Shown: positions 33,413 through 45,754, counted from the first letter of the stretch. The stretch is DNA of 64,000 nucleotides from Brachypterus glaber (GCA_958510825.1 OY294044.1:81452895-81516894), one strand, 5' to 3'. Translations and numbers: made by a program. Notes: generated from the letters alone by a model not told the origin.

Positions 33413-34260
33413 ACAGTACGGCCCTAAAGTCATCTCGTTTAAATAAATTGAGATATCAACTTTAAACTTAAATTAAGACAATTAAGAAGTTGAACTGCAA
33501 AACTTAACATATCCAAAAAGAGTTCAACTGCAACATATTAACAAAAAAAATAATAATACAAATAGCTAACTCTAGGTATTTTACCCAATACAGTCAAAAT
33601 CTCATTTTTTACGAAAAACGGATATGTCAAGTTTTGCAGTTGAACTCCTTTTGTATATATACAAAATACATATATGTTAAGTTTTGTAGTTCAAATATTT
33701 TTTATTTATTTTTTTAAGATATTAATTTTGCTATCTTTTTTTTTTGTTATAAATAAGTTTATTTTTTGAAAATGTTTAGAAAGGGATTGTTTTAAATAAA
33801 ATTCTATATTCGACCATATGAGGAGTTGAATCAAAACCCTAACATACCAAAAGGGGTTCAACTGCAAAACTAAACATATCCAAAGAAAAAGTTCAAAAAA
33901 TCGCTAAATCTATAGGTATTTTACCCAAAATTTAATTTTACCCAAAACCGGATATGTCAAGTTTTGTAGTTGAACTCCTTTTGTATATGTTAAGTTTTGT
34001 AGTTCAACTCCTCATGTGTTTTATATTTATTTTTTTTAAGAAGTTAATTTTCCTATTTTTTTTTGCTAAAAATAAGTTTATTTTTTGGAAATGTTTATTA
34101 ATATCGTTTAAAATGGTATAATTTACATTTTTGTATCATAACGTTAATTATTTATTAATCAATTTTTGTTTAGAAATTTTGACAAAAATACCCTTTTTCA
34201 ACCCTATTTTAACCCCTGAAAAAAATGTCTAAAATATATAGTCCAATAATATTTTATGAG
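33413..34260. repeat. repeat block with direct and inverted GTTGAACT units
   Basis: It begins with a TACAGTACGG terminus like those at 29563 and 33125. AGTTTTGCAGTTGAACTCCT (33630) and AGTTTTGTAGTTGAACTCCT (33960) are direct copies within a ~330-bp duplication (about 33535-33780 and 33870-34100). Their inverse GGGGTTCAACTGCAAAACT occurs at 33853 and 33496, giving several possible hairpins. Confidence 0.6.
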
Positions 34261-34499
34261 CTTTAAAATAATATATCATAGTATGCTTGCCTGAATTAGT
34301 CTACAGTGACTCATGCCTAAAACGTATTTTGCTGCTCTCGTATAAGGGATTCCCCTCAAACGGAGTTACGCAAACCGCACCCGAACTGGTATTATCTTTA
34401 CTTTTTAGCACATTTTCGCAAATGAGTCCTGCAGTATAATTCAGACACGGATAATAGGCACCATCAAAAAAATCCCTGCCCTCATTTTAAAACCTAAAA

Positions 34500-34793
34500 A
34501 CATTAAATATTACATTACATATTACATTAAATTTTTTTTAACCTCGTACTATTCTACTTAATTAAGCATCCCCTAAGTCCAGGACTTGTGTGGGCTAGTA
34601 GTAGAGGGAACCACCGGCTTTAATTGACTTTCGAACCAATTTATAGGGAGTGGCCGCTTCACTTACGCCTTCGCCAAATTTTAATTATTTTTAACTGAAA
34701 AAGGCAAATCGGCGCCGGTGAGTATCGAACTCACTCTATTTGGATAGTAAACTCGTCAAGTACCACGCGGTAGTCCACTACACCAATCCTCCC
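34500..34793 (-). mobile_element. tRNA-derived SINE, copy 3 (full length)
   Basis: The minus-strand head is GGGAGGATTGGTGTAGTGGA, with B-box GAGTTCGATACTC. The body GGCGAAGGCGTAAGTGAAGC through CAAGTCCTGGACTTAGGGGA ends AATAGTACGAGGTTAAAA. The 3' tail contains TAATG-like units (ATTACATTACATATTACATT on the plus strand), as in copy 1. The head resembles copy 1 but not copy 4. Confidence 0.85.
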
Positions 34794-36167
34794 AAGATAT
34801 ACTTAAAGATGGATTGTTACCTTAATCACCATAGAATAGAATATTATTATTAAATTGAGTTTCAGCGACCCCAAAAAAACTATTTAATTAAAATATTATA
34901 AAAAAAAATTATTGTCGCAAAAAAAACCCTTAAAAAAAATCTTAATTTTACAGACAGAGAGACAAATTTACATTAGTGTATAATTAACAATTTGTAACAT
35001 GTTATTAAAAGAAAAAAAAAACATGTAAATTTTCATAAAAAAAAAACAAATGTTTTGAATATTAATTAAACAACAAATGTAATGTTGTACATTAAACAAT
35101 AGTATTTATAGTATAAATATAGTAAAGTCGTAGTAAATGAAAATACAATTAGTTAAAATAATATATAAACAATTTTACTGTTGTGAAACAGAGCAGGTGC
35201 CGTACATTAATTTTAATGTATTAATTTTTGTCCAAATAGTTAATTAATTGTTTCTATATATACAGGGTTATTCACGGAAGTGGCCCATTAAAAGTTTATG
35301 GAGAACCAATAATTTTAAAAATCTGATATTTTGCACTTTGGGTTTATTGAATATGGCCAATCGTTTAAAAAAAATTTCATGCTTGTGCCACTTCCGGTTA
35401 TTCATACATACTTTGATTTTTTAAATAGAACACCCCATATATTTTTTAATTTTTAACATTCGCATTAAATTTTCTTTATTTTGATGATACACTTTATCTC
35501 CTGTAGTTTTTGAGTTATTTAAGATTTTAGCCAAAATTTAGCAAATTCAAGCACCCTAAAAAAATTAATTTCTCCTTGTTTTTTTAAGTTGGAGAAAAGT
35601 TGTTTTGTGATTTACTTAATGATACTTAACCGAATTATTCTAAGCTGGAACAGTTTTCAAAATTTATACAGGATGTCTCAGAAAGCAGGTCAAATCTAAC
35701 AAATTTAAAATAGCCATAACTCATTTTTTTTAATGACACTTTATATATTTTATTATTTGGTTAAATAAAGAATTAAATTTGCTTTGAACTGAATACAAAT
35801 ACCATATACCTAACATTAACTGTATTCGAGTTATTTGCAAATTATTGTGAAAAAAGGCGTATTTCTGTAAATTTTTAAAGTTGTGTTTAATCAAGTGGGC
35901 CTACCGGCTTAACTTAAATGTCATTGTAATTATCGTGATAAATTAGAGTAAAACAAGCCGTAAAGATATGTAGTGCAATTTCCCAAATACATGAAAAATT
36001 TTTTTTTTCAAAAAAAAATCTAAAAGAACTTTTTTAAGTCATTTTTTTCTTTAAAATATTTGGGAATTTGCAATAGTGTTGCCGCCTAAAGCGATAGTTA
36101 TCGCCAATAAATACCTCTCGTATCGCAACTACGATGCGATATTTCAAAAATTATCGTCTCGCACAAA

Positions 36168-36193
36168 CGATAACGAGAGGCCTCTCGTTATCG
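36168..36193. repeat. perfect 26-bp palindrome in a CTCTCGTTATCG cluster
   Basis: CGATAACGAGAGG followed directly by CCTCTCGTTATCG is exactly self-complementary, with no spacer. Related motifs crowd 36080-36230, and the other arm (37540-37665) includes the 14-bp palindrome CGAGAGGCCTCTCG. The motif resembles an operator-like or cruciform-prone site; no function is known. Confidence 0.92.
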
Positions 36194-36744
36194 CCTACCC
36201 CTCGCGATAACGATACTTATCGTTCCACCGTAAAAGTTGAATATTTCAGCCATATAATATTAGTTAAATGAATTTGACTCAAATGTCAAATTTAAAAAGA
36301 ATATGTCAAAAATTACTAAAATGCATATATCTTCGTAAAATGATATTTTGCTGCATATATGTGACCATTATAAAAGGCTTTTATCTTTTTAAATCGTATG
36401 GCAAGCATTGTTTGCTCCAACATTGTCCTATTTTTATAGCAGATATAAAAATATGAACTCCTGGTAGTTGCACTAAGTACCTATAGTAAGTACGGTAGTA
36501 TCTGACTAATACGAGGGGTAATTTAAAACAAGGCAAAAAGGCCAGAACTGCTGTTAGTAGGATTTGAGTGCTAAAAATCAATTTTAATAATCTTTATATA
36601 TCAAAATAAGCAAAAAAAATATATCCGTCTGCCTGTCGGTCTGTCTGTATGACGGTCTGTCTGTCTGTAAAAAAAGTCGGTATCCACGATAAGTTAGGAA
36701 CGCTTGGAGCTAGCGACTTGAAATTTGGTATGCAGATGTTTTTT

Positions 36745-36775
36745 ATATTTATTTATTTATTTATTTATTTTAGAG
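36745..36775. repeat. ATTT microsatellite
   Basis: A run of about six TATT/ATTT units in the spacer of the 35263-37964 element. Confidence 0.8.
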
Positions 36776-38172
36776 TAGTTACACAGAGGCATGGAGAGCC
36801 CCAAATAAGCTTCATGCTTGTGCTAGGGGCTCTCCATTAATTTTGAGAACAAATAAATATACAAACAGGAACATATCGCAGAAGTATATTTCAATCACTG
36901 TAAATTTTTCAATAGGATTTCAGATCATATCTCCATTTCTTCACTATTCCTTCTTCTTAGTTTACAGACAATACTTTTTAGGCCATAATTAATTTTGATA
37001 AAATAAATATTTTTAGAAACTTATAATGACATGACATTGACATATAATATTATCTTCGACAAGTTTGTTTTTGAGCAAAATCGGTTTGGGAAAAGGGAGA
37101 AAATGTTTGCTTTTTTCTATCACAATACTTTTTTTATAAAGTAAAAATGGGAAAGTAAAATATAAAATCGATTTTTAGCACTCAGGTTCTACTAACAGCA
37201 GCGCCGGCATTTTTTTCTTCTTTTAAATTACCCCTCGTATTAGTCAGATACTACCATACTTACTATAAGCCTAATTAGGTACTTAGTGCAACTGCCAGGA
37301 GTTCATATTTTTATATCTGCTATAAAAATAGGATAATTTTGAAGCAATTTCTGCCTGCTATAGCATTTTAAAAGATAAAAGCCTTTTATAATGGGCTAAT
37401 ATATGCTGCATAATGCATATTAAGGAACATATTTGCATTTTAAAAATCATTAAATTCAAAAATTAAATAATGACGTTTGTGTCTAATGTCTTTATCTGAT
37501 TTTAGGTGGCTTGAACATTCGACTGTCTCTGACTGTACGAGAGTTATCGCTCTCGCTTTGGTCTCGTTACGAGCGAGAGGCCTCTCGTTATCGTTACAAC
37601 TATACGATATTTTTCCACCTCTCGCTATGGTTCTGTTCAGCGATAACGAGACGATAGCGAGACGATAGGCCTTAGGCGGCAACACTAATTTGCAAAGAAT
37701 AAAATTTACTTTAAAAAATAATTCTTTTTGATTTTTTTTTCATGTATTTGGGAAATTGCAATATACCATTTACTGTGAATATATGGGGTGTTTCGTTCAA
37801 TGTAAAGTTAAGTTCCACTTCCGCTATAACCGGAAGTGGCACAAGCATGAAAATATTTGTAATCGATTGGCCATATTCAATAACCCCAAAGTGCAAAATA
37901 TCAGATTTTTAAAATTATTGGTTCTCCATAAACTTTTAATATGCCACTTCCGTGAATAACTCTGTATATTGCGACTATTATAAATTATAATTTATTATCA
38001 CATAATTACACGCATTTTACATGTTCTTATAGGCCCATAAGAGGTTAGTACTTGATATTTTCCCTGCAAATGTCAACATCGCTTTGGACTTTAATCAGGG
38101 GTGGCGCGAGGGATTTTTTATGGGGGTTGGGGGGCTGGCCCAACTAAAGATTAATTAAATTTTTTTATATTA

Positions 38173-38291
38173 AAGTACTAGTTTCATAACATACCTTCTT
38201 AGCGCACGAGTACAAGTTTAGAAAACGAACCGCTTGCGGCGAGTTTTCTAAAGTACTAGTGCGCTAAAACCGTGTTATGAAACGAGTGCTT
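38173..38291. mobile_element. 119-bp palindromic MITE, TA-flanked
   Basis: The left arm AAGTACTAGTTTCATAACA pairs with the right end TGTTATGAAACGAGTGCTT. TTAGCGCAC and GTGCGCTAA pair further in, and TTTAGAAAACG pairs with GTTTTCTAAA around a CCGCTTGCGG core. TA lies at both sides (38171-38172, 38292-38293). The entire element is one imperfect hairpin. Confidence 0.8.
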
Positions 38292-39155
38292 TATACATTT
38301 TTTCTATTTTGCTCTAAAATTAAAAAAAAAAATTAACATTTAAATTGATGACTGATTTAGGGATTTTTGTTTTGGATTGGCATTACAGTTTACATCATGT
38401 TCTAAGAACAAATGATATTTTGATATATTTTATAGTCATCTCTTTTTTTTTACTGCAATTAACCAAGCCACAATTTTAACATGGTAAAAATAACCTAAAC
38501 ACAAAATTTTGTAGAAAATTCAACTTTAAAGCGACATTGATATTTGCACGGAAAACGTCAAGCGATAGGCCAACAGACCTGGCCAACCCAAAAGAACAGT
38601 CCAAACCTATAAGAACAAAAATAATGACTAAAAAAAAGGTACCTATACCTCTGAAAAAGGTGCCCACCATCATTTTTTTTTTGTTGCATTTTTGGGTTTA
38701 GAATGTCATAAAACGTTAAAAAAATGTGAAAAAAGTGAGTGTTGAAAAAATGTCTATCCGTCTGTCTTATAACTTTTTTACGGAATGTCGGAAAAAAATC
38801 AGCAAACGATTTAGGACCTTTATTATTTAAATAACTCAAATATCTGCGTAACATCAAATGTTGTATGGAAAGGGGGGCAAAAGGGACAAAAACTTTAATT
38901 TTTAGCGATATCTCGCTTATTATTTAAAGTAAAATTTTTACAAGTTTAAATAGTTACTTTTGTACCTACTAAGAGCGCAAAATTACTAATATTACATTTT
39001 GCACTCGTAATACAAACAACATTTTTTCAAACAATCTAAAATAAATAAATAAATGTTAGGTGGTAAGTTTATAACCTCACGGTCGCAGAAATTACAATTT
39101 TCTGCAAATCTGGAGTGTAGAACTGAATTCCTCATCACGGTCACTCTCCATAATT

Positions 39156-39216
39156 ATGAAGCTAAAGTTTGCAACGAATTTTCGATGCAAAAAAACGTTT
39201 CAAACTTTAGCTTCAT
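39156..39216. repeat. 16-bp perfect inverted repeat, 29-nt loop
   Basis: ATGAAGCTAAAGTTTG (39156-39171) and its inverse (39201-39216). Its role is unknown. Confidence 0.8.
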
Positions 39217-40789
39217 TCATAACTCCATCGTTACAACAAATATTTGGCCCACAAATATTTAGCACACGAAATTGAGATTTAATTTAAAATAAATAATTTT
39301 ATATTAAAAAAATGGCGGTCCAAAACATCGGAGCTTATACCTGACAGACGTTCAGTGACAGCTGTTTTACGATTGACCTGCCGGTTGCCTATACTCTAGA
39401 GCGCAAATTTCAATTTTGCTCTTATTTTCATGGTAACAAGCAGAAAAGTAAAATGCTAAGAAATAGGTTATTTCGCAGTCTGAAAACTTAAGTTGTTTTT
39501 GTAGAAATGTTCATTTTTGTAGATCGTAGAAAAAATTATTTCTAACATATGTAATCATTTTTATCGTAAGACTATTAGTTTCCGAGATATGGACATTTAA
39601 ATATATTTTGATATTTTTTACATTGAAATTTCACTTTTGACATATTAAGAGTGCAACTAACATAAGGGCCTCACCCTCGTTTTTTGCAAAATACGGGTTT
39701 TGCTCGAAACGGGTACTACTTAACGTATTTTATCGCTGTACTTAATAAAAATTCCTAATGTTACTAGAAGTGGCAAAAAAATGCATTTGTTGAAATTTAC
39801 ATAAAACGATGTAAACAATCAAATAAAATTAAAATATAATTAATATTAAGTATAAATATCATTGGAAAAAAATAATCACATTTTTGCTTCTTCAAAAAAA
39901 AAAAAGTGTAGGATATTTTTAAAAATCTGATCAAAAAAATCCGCAATACCCAGTTATAAAAATTCACACATTTCAAAGCAATTTGTACATTTTCTATGCT
40001 TTTTTGCCAGATATCATGTTTTATCGAAATAAAGTGATTTCTTCTTTACATTTTATGAGATTTGTAATTTTTTTTGGACATCCTGCTCTTTTAAAATAAA
40101 TATGGGGCGTTAATGGTACTTATCAATTAATCTCTAAACAAAATGGCCCATAAGAAAAATTTCTAAGTAACCTTTTTTGTAGTATAAATAAGCTACATAC
40201 ATCAATTTTTACAATGTTTTTGCCCTGGTAAAGCCATTTTTTCATGTAAAAGGGTAATTGTTTTTTTGAATATTCCCTTATTATTAAAAAATAACTTCCC
40301 TTTCTAACATTGCATGATTTGAACGTGTTTATATTTAAATAATAATAAAAGAGCTTAATATGTTTTCTCTCTCAAAAAACCGCAGGGCGCGACCTCTATT
40401 TTTTTTTTTAAATCTGGTTGGTTTGACCTAAAAAAATCTATTTTTTAATTTTGACTGGGCATCCTACTGTATATAGACAACTCGCAATTACATAGATGCT
40501 CCATATAATTTCCCATTACAAGCAATATGTTATTACCTAGAACTCGAGATCGTAGTTTTTCACGATTTTTAAACTTTTAATACTAATAATAAGATTATAG
40601 GCTGGATTGATAGCTGCACATTACGAGGCACATTATGTACAATGTTGCTCAGTTATCCTTCGATTTGTTTGTAAAACTAGTTTGGACTTTCTATACAGTT
40701 TTTTCTTATTTTACGCTTAAACCTCTTCAGGTTTGTCATACGTGGCGAAAAGGATTTTTTCAAAAAAAACAAATAATAACTATGTACAG

Positions 40790-41075
40790 TGGAGTTATAA
40801 AATTTTTATTATCACATTTAGGTTCATCGAACCCAAAAACCCCTATATACTAATTTTGACAAAAACAATTATAAAAATTAAAATTAACTACCCCCCGCCC
40901 CGGGGGTGGAGTTAGAATTTTTTTATTATCAGATTTAGTTTGAGAGACCTTAAAAACCCCTATATGCCAATTTTTATGAAAATATTGTAAAAAAATTATT
41001 TCCCCCTCCCTTAGGGATGGAGTTAGAATTTTTTTAATATCAGATTAGTTATTTTTTTTTAATATTTATTTAGGA
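40790..41075. repeat. copy of the ~115-bp monomer family
   Basis: Two to three monomers with ATTTTTTTATTATCAGATTT, AAAACCCCTATAT.C and CCC(T/C)CCC..GGGATGGAGTT motifs match those at 20820-21160. Confidence 0.65.
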
Positions 41076-41678
41076 AAAATATGAGTTTGATAAAGTTCTA
41101 AAATATGACGGAAAAAAAGTTATACTTGGAACATATGACCCAGGTTAGAACTATTTCTGTATTTTTTATGACTTGTGAAAACTTTGAGTTAAAGCATAAA
41201 TAAACTTATCTAAAATTAAGTGACTATAGGTGCGCACTTAGGCCGCCAGCTGTGATTTCTTGTTATTTAACCAAATATTTTTCGTATTTGGCTAGTGGTG
41301 GGGGACTAGCTTTAGACTGGGCGCAGAATCATATTCTACGTAACTCGCCAAAGCCAAGTTTCATAGTATTTGCTATCTTTGATATGCCCTGGATTCGATT
41401 TTATATATTTTATAGTGATGTGCTGTAAAACGACGAATATGTGAAGAATATATTGGATTAAGAAGTGAATTTAATGTTTTTTTATCATTTATAATGCTGA
41501 TGAATTTTGATTTGGAAGCGACGAAGACGTGAAGATAAGTTTTTATAAGTACAGAACTTTTTTATATTAATATACGCATGCGCAAACAGATTAAAAAAAA
41601 CAATTAAGGACTACGGGGATACAGTAGAACTCCAGAACACTTTGCTATGACCTGAAGCCCAGAATACCAAAGCAAATT

Positions 41679-41767
41679 AGAAGAAGAAGAAGAAGAAGAA
41701 GAAGAAGAAGAAGAAGAAGAAGAAGAAGAAGAAGAAGAAGAAGAAGAAGAAGAAGAAGAAGAAGAAG

Positions 41768-41797
<30 letters not shown>
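41679..41797. repeat. AAG/GAA microsatellite, 119 bp
   Basis: About 39 perfect GAA units. The minus strand reads as a poly-serine frame, an artefact of the repeat. A second array in the same orientation lies at 43664-43793. Confidence 0.97.
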
Positions 41798-41798
<1 letters not shown>

Positions 41799-41897
41799 TT
41801 CATAGTAGGTAGTCACATTTTGTTCTTGCGCACTCCAATGGATTAGAATAAAATATAAATAGATTCGAAATTTAGGATGTCTATGGAACACTTTTTG

Positions 41898-41949
41898 GAA
41901 AGCACCCCGCACATTTGACGAGAACCCGTCAAATGTGCAGGGTGCTTTC
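41898..41949. repeat. 23-bp-arm hairpin, 6-nt loop
   Basis: GAAAGCACCCCGCACATTTG (arm to 41920) pairs with 41927-41949 with one mismatch around the loop AGAACC. Confidence 0.85.
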
Positions 41950-42713
41950 AATTATTTAATTTTCAATAAAAATTAATATTATTCATATTTTCGTAAAAGT
42001 TTAACTTTACAACTTTAAAACGTTTTTATTGCAGTAAAAATTTACAGGTAATAAATATTTTATTGTCAATTATTTCAGTAATTACTTTTCTGTACAGATA
42101 AAATTCTTAATTTAAATATTCATCGGCTGTATTTAAATATATATTATTAAAGTTATTCAACGCGTTATGAAACTCAAGGATTTTTCACATAATAAAATGA
42201 AATTATTAATATTACCTCAAAAAAGTCCCTCCTGAAAAGCATACATTACTGAATGATCTTTAGAAAAGAAGCTTTAAGTAACTCGAAACTAGTCACCACT
42301 TTTGTCACATTTTTTTAACATTTCATGAAATTTTAAACATAGAATTCAAAAACAGTGGTACGTTGTTTAGTTTTCTTCAAATTAATTTTACGGCAAGTAA
42401 TGTCACTGATAAATAAAACTAACTAATTTTAAAATCAAGGCGCTTTTTTCCACTGTTGTCAAACCGCACATAACCGCCGTTGCCGATAAGAATTAAAAGT
42501 TGCTAAAATGTAGGAATTAAGTTTTTTTAAAGAGACAATTTGCAAAAACTAAGGTTAATTGTCAAATGATTTGTCAGTAGAATTTCAATTTTGATAAGTC
42601 TTACTGCATAAGTTTGAACATGCATGTTTCCAATTAGTTGAATCTTTTACAGAATGTAGTAATATAACAAAATAATTGACGCAATGAATAAAACAGGAAA
42701 CGAATTTAAAGAC

Positions 42714-43124
42714 AAGCCTTTTTAGTGGCCTTAGACTTATTTGAAATAGGTAGAACATGGGCCGTGTCACTACTTGATGTAAATGCGCTTGGGTTTTTTT
42801 TAGTACACGTAGTACGCTGCACTAATGGCGAACTACACAGTGTCATATTTAAAACAGGACCAGGAATATAATTTAAAATTTAAAAAATTCACAGCTTGCT
42901 GTGCGACTTTAAAAAAAAAAGTCCAAGCCTTTTTAGTGGCCTCAGACTTGTTTGAAATAGGTAGAACAAAGGCCGTGTCACTACTTGATGTAAATGCGCT
43001 TGGGTTTTCTTTTAGTACACGTAGTGCGCTGCACGAAGGGCGGACTACACAATATCATATTTAAAACAGGACCAGGAAGTTAATTTAAAATTCAAAAAAT
43101 TCACAGCTTGCTGTGCGACTTTAG
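42714..43124. repeat. tandem duplication, two ~200-bp units
   Basis: Units start at 42714 and 42925 (AAGCCTTTTTAGTGGCCT). Both contain GGCCGTGTCACTACTTGATG, ACACGTAGT.CGCTGCAC and end ACAGCTTGCTGTGCGACTTT. About 90% identical by eye, 211 bp apart. The ATG frame at 42825-43064 crosses the junction and has no known motif. Confidence 0.9.
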
Positions 43125-43662
43125 ATGTTCAAACATAATTAATTAACGATATTTATGCATTTATTTATGACCAAGTTATTCCAAATTATTTATATTTTAT
43201 TACTTATTCCAGTAGCAGTGTGATGAAATGACTATACAAATTTTAGAACTCGAAAAACAACTTTTAATGCATAATAATCGTTTTAATTAAAGAGAAATTT
43301 TGATTAGTCTATTAGTTTTAATATGGTTAATAAATTTTATATTTTTATTACGGTAACTTGATGTTATGCTATGAATATTTTTTAATTTAACACGAAATAG
43401 GTTAATGTGCTGATTTTTGGCTTTTATAAGGTTTTATTTTACATTTTTTGACACTTTTGCAATTAAACACGTGAAGTCGCTTGTGCCTAAAGGTGAACTA
43501 ATCGTACTTTTTCATTGTCAGATCAAAAATACGTAAAAAAGATATAGTCTGGTTTATAGTAATTGCACTTAATTTATTTCCGGGGATATTCGTAATATTC
43601 TTTTCAAAGCTACAATCACAGCCCTTCCTAACATAAACGATACCGGGAGAAAAAGTTGAAAA

Positions 43663-43663
<1 letters not shown>

Positions 43664-43693
<30 letters not shown>

Positions 43694-43793
43694 AAGAAGA
43701 AGAAGAAGAAGAAGAAGAAGAAGAAGAAGAAGAAGAAGAAGAAGAAGAAGAAGAAGAAGAAGAAGAAGAAGAAGAAGAAGAAGAAGAAGAAGA
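43664..43793. repeat. AAG/GAA microsatellite, 130 bp
   Basis: About 43 near-perfect GAA units, about 1.9 kb from a similar array in the same orientation. The poly-serine frame on the minus strand is an artefact. Confidence 0.97.
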
Positions 43794-43905
43794 CAAGATA
43801 AAACTTTTTAACTTCTTTTAATAAACTAGACGGACAGTGGCAAGCATCTCATCTAAAGATCGGCACTTAGTGTATTAAAGGTGTATTAAATGTTTACATA
43901 ACTAA

Positions 43906-43968
43906 CCTTTTTATAACGTATCAAATCAGTGCCTTGTCTAGGCACTAATTTGATACGTTATAAAAAGG
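43906..43968. repeat. 28-bp-arm hairpin, 7-nt loop
   Basis: CCTTTTTATAACGTATCAAA (arm to 43933) pairs with 43941-43968 with one G:T-type difference around the loop TTGTCTA. Confidence 0.88.
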
Positions 43969-44350
43969 GATGTTGTGTGAATAGGCAACCATTGATACAC
44001 CCGCGTGTTGCATAATTTATCAAAGTCTAAAAGTCTGTATCTTCAAAACGTAATATTCTAGCAAAAAACTATGTAAAACATTTTTTAGGGCTTAAAAAGA
44101 GCTTTTATTTGAAATATTATTATCTGTAACTGGAAAATAAATAAGGGTGTTATGCTACACAAATATTTTACCGTTTTAAAACGCCAATATCTCGAAAATA
44201 ATATTTTTAGGAAAAAATATTCTTAATATTTTTTGAGCAGTTTGAAACAATCTTTTATTTAAGCGCTTAATTAATAAAATTCAGTAATAACACAGGGCAA
44301 CAAGGATTTTGTAATCGGATATTTTTTTTATTTTCTGGCTTAGTTAACTG

Positions 44351-44620
44351 TTTATGTTTATTTTTATGTTTATTTTTAACCTCGTACTATTCTACTTAAT
44401 TAAGCATCCCCTAAGTCCAGGACTTGTGTGGGCTAGTAGTAGAGACAACCACCGGCTTTAATTGACTTTCGAACCAATATATCTAGGGAGTACGCCTTCG
44501 CCAAATTTCAATTTTTAATTAACTGAAAAAGACAATCGGCGCCAGTGAGGTTTGAACTCACGATCATTAGGTCAGTGTCAATGCTATATCGATGCGTTAG
44601 ACCGCTGAGCTAATCTCCCA
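44351..44620 (-). mobile_element. tRNA-derived SINE, copy 4, with a different tRNA-like head
   Basis: The minus-strand head is TGGGAGATTAGCTCAGCGGT CTAACGC, with a canonical A-box (TTAGCTCAGCGG) and the B-box GAGTTCAAACCTC. From CACTGGCGCC onward it follows the same body as copies 1-3 (GGCGAAGGCGTA, CAAGTCCTGGACTTAGGGG, AATAGTACGAGGTTAAA). About 20 bp are missing in mid-body. The tail is AAATAAACAT-like, unlike the other copies. Confidence 0.83.
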
Positions 44621-44624
44621 TAAA

Positions 44625-45750
44625 GTCAAACTGTCAAATTGTCAAACAAGCATTTATTTCTTTCCATCACGTATAATTTTTTTCAGCTATAAGCCTTGTC
44701 AAAAATCTCATTCTTTAGCATGAAGTGTAAAATTTTTAAGTTATGGGCTTTTTCATCAACAACATAATCAAAAGAAGCCATTTGACACATTTTTATAAAT
44801 ATCGAAACAAAAATAAAATTTTGGACCACCCTAATGGCGCGGAATTTTTTTTTTTTTTTTTTAATTTTTCGTTATTTTATTCGAAATCAGCGGTATCAAA
44901 AATAGTCGTATGAAAAAATTCAGAATTTTGTCTCTGTTTTTTTTTTCTGCCCCACTGTGTGGTTGTTCAAAACCCTTACGTGATGGACAAAAACGGAATT
45001 TATATTCGAAATCAACATGACTAAATTACCCAAAATCAGTTGTCAGATCCAAATCAACTTTCAAATGTTGAAAATTTGTTTGCCTGTGTAATGAACCGAA
45101 ATGAACCTTAATGAACCGTAAGGAACTTAATTATAACCAAAAAACTCGGAGTCTAACTCCCTTACGCCCAATTAATTACCCCCAAAATCCAACCAGCTCT
45201 TCAAAAAATGATAAGAAACAATATGCAAAACACTGCCCGTCGATATTATTTCTAGAAATGGAGTTATTGAGTTTACATATAGACAGACAGACAGACAGAG
45301 ACAGACGGACGCAATTTTTTTACTGATTTCAACTCAGGTAGACCTACCTAAAAAGTCCAAACGTCGAAAAATGTGAAAAAAGCATGTCAAAAATGTTGAC
45401 TTGTCAGCAATGTTTTCATTGCATCGGCACTCTTACTAGAACTAAGTGCCGAATCAGCACTGCCGATATATTAAAAATAATAGTTTTTTGAGTGTTAATG
45501 CACAGATGTTTTGCTTGATTTCGATCTTGATCAATATTCAATATCGTAATTTAAATTCAACGAACGTACGGAGAATAATAGCAGATTTAATTGATCATTA
45601 AAAATTAATCATTACTTTCGATTTAAAATATTTTGATAAAATTCATCAATCATATCTTATTATCACCAGAACGGTCAATAGATCCTAAAAAAATGAATAG
45701 ATATTTTGATTAAATATTTGTATATTTAAATTTTATTACGGTTTTTCATA
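44625..45750. other. stretch without recognisable gene
   Basis: AT-rich with short frames only. An ACAGACAGACAGACAG run at about 45280-45300 resembles the dispersed TCTGTC-type repeats. Confidence 0.45.
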
Positions 45751-45754
45751 TATC

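Larger units (their letters stand above)
35263..37964. mobile_element. 2.7-kb fold-back element with ~800-bp arms, TA-flanked
   Basis: The left end is TA|CAGGGTTATTCACGGAAGTG, and the right end is the inverse, CACTTCCGTGAATAACTCTG|TA. Pairing includes TTGCACTTTGGGTTTATTGA, GCATGCTTGTGCCACTTCCGG-type blocks, GGGAATTTGCAATAGTGTTG, CCCCTCGTATTAGTCAGATA and ATAGCAGATATAAAAATATG, reaching about 36600 and 37150. The left arm has ~500 bp (35440-35960) with no partner on the right, apparently an insertion. The central spacer (36610-37145) holds the TCTGTC dispersed motif and ATTT repeats. There is no transposase. Confidence 0.8.

Noticed and set aside
41604..41951. Poly-serine open frames over the GAA arrays (also 43569-43796)
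   Set aside because: The frame is kept open only by the trinucleotide repeat; the flanks show no coding signal.
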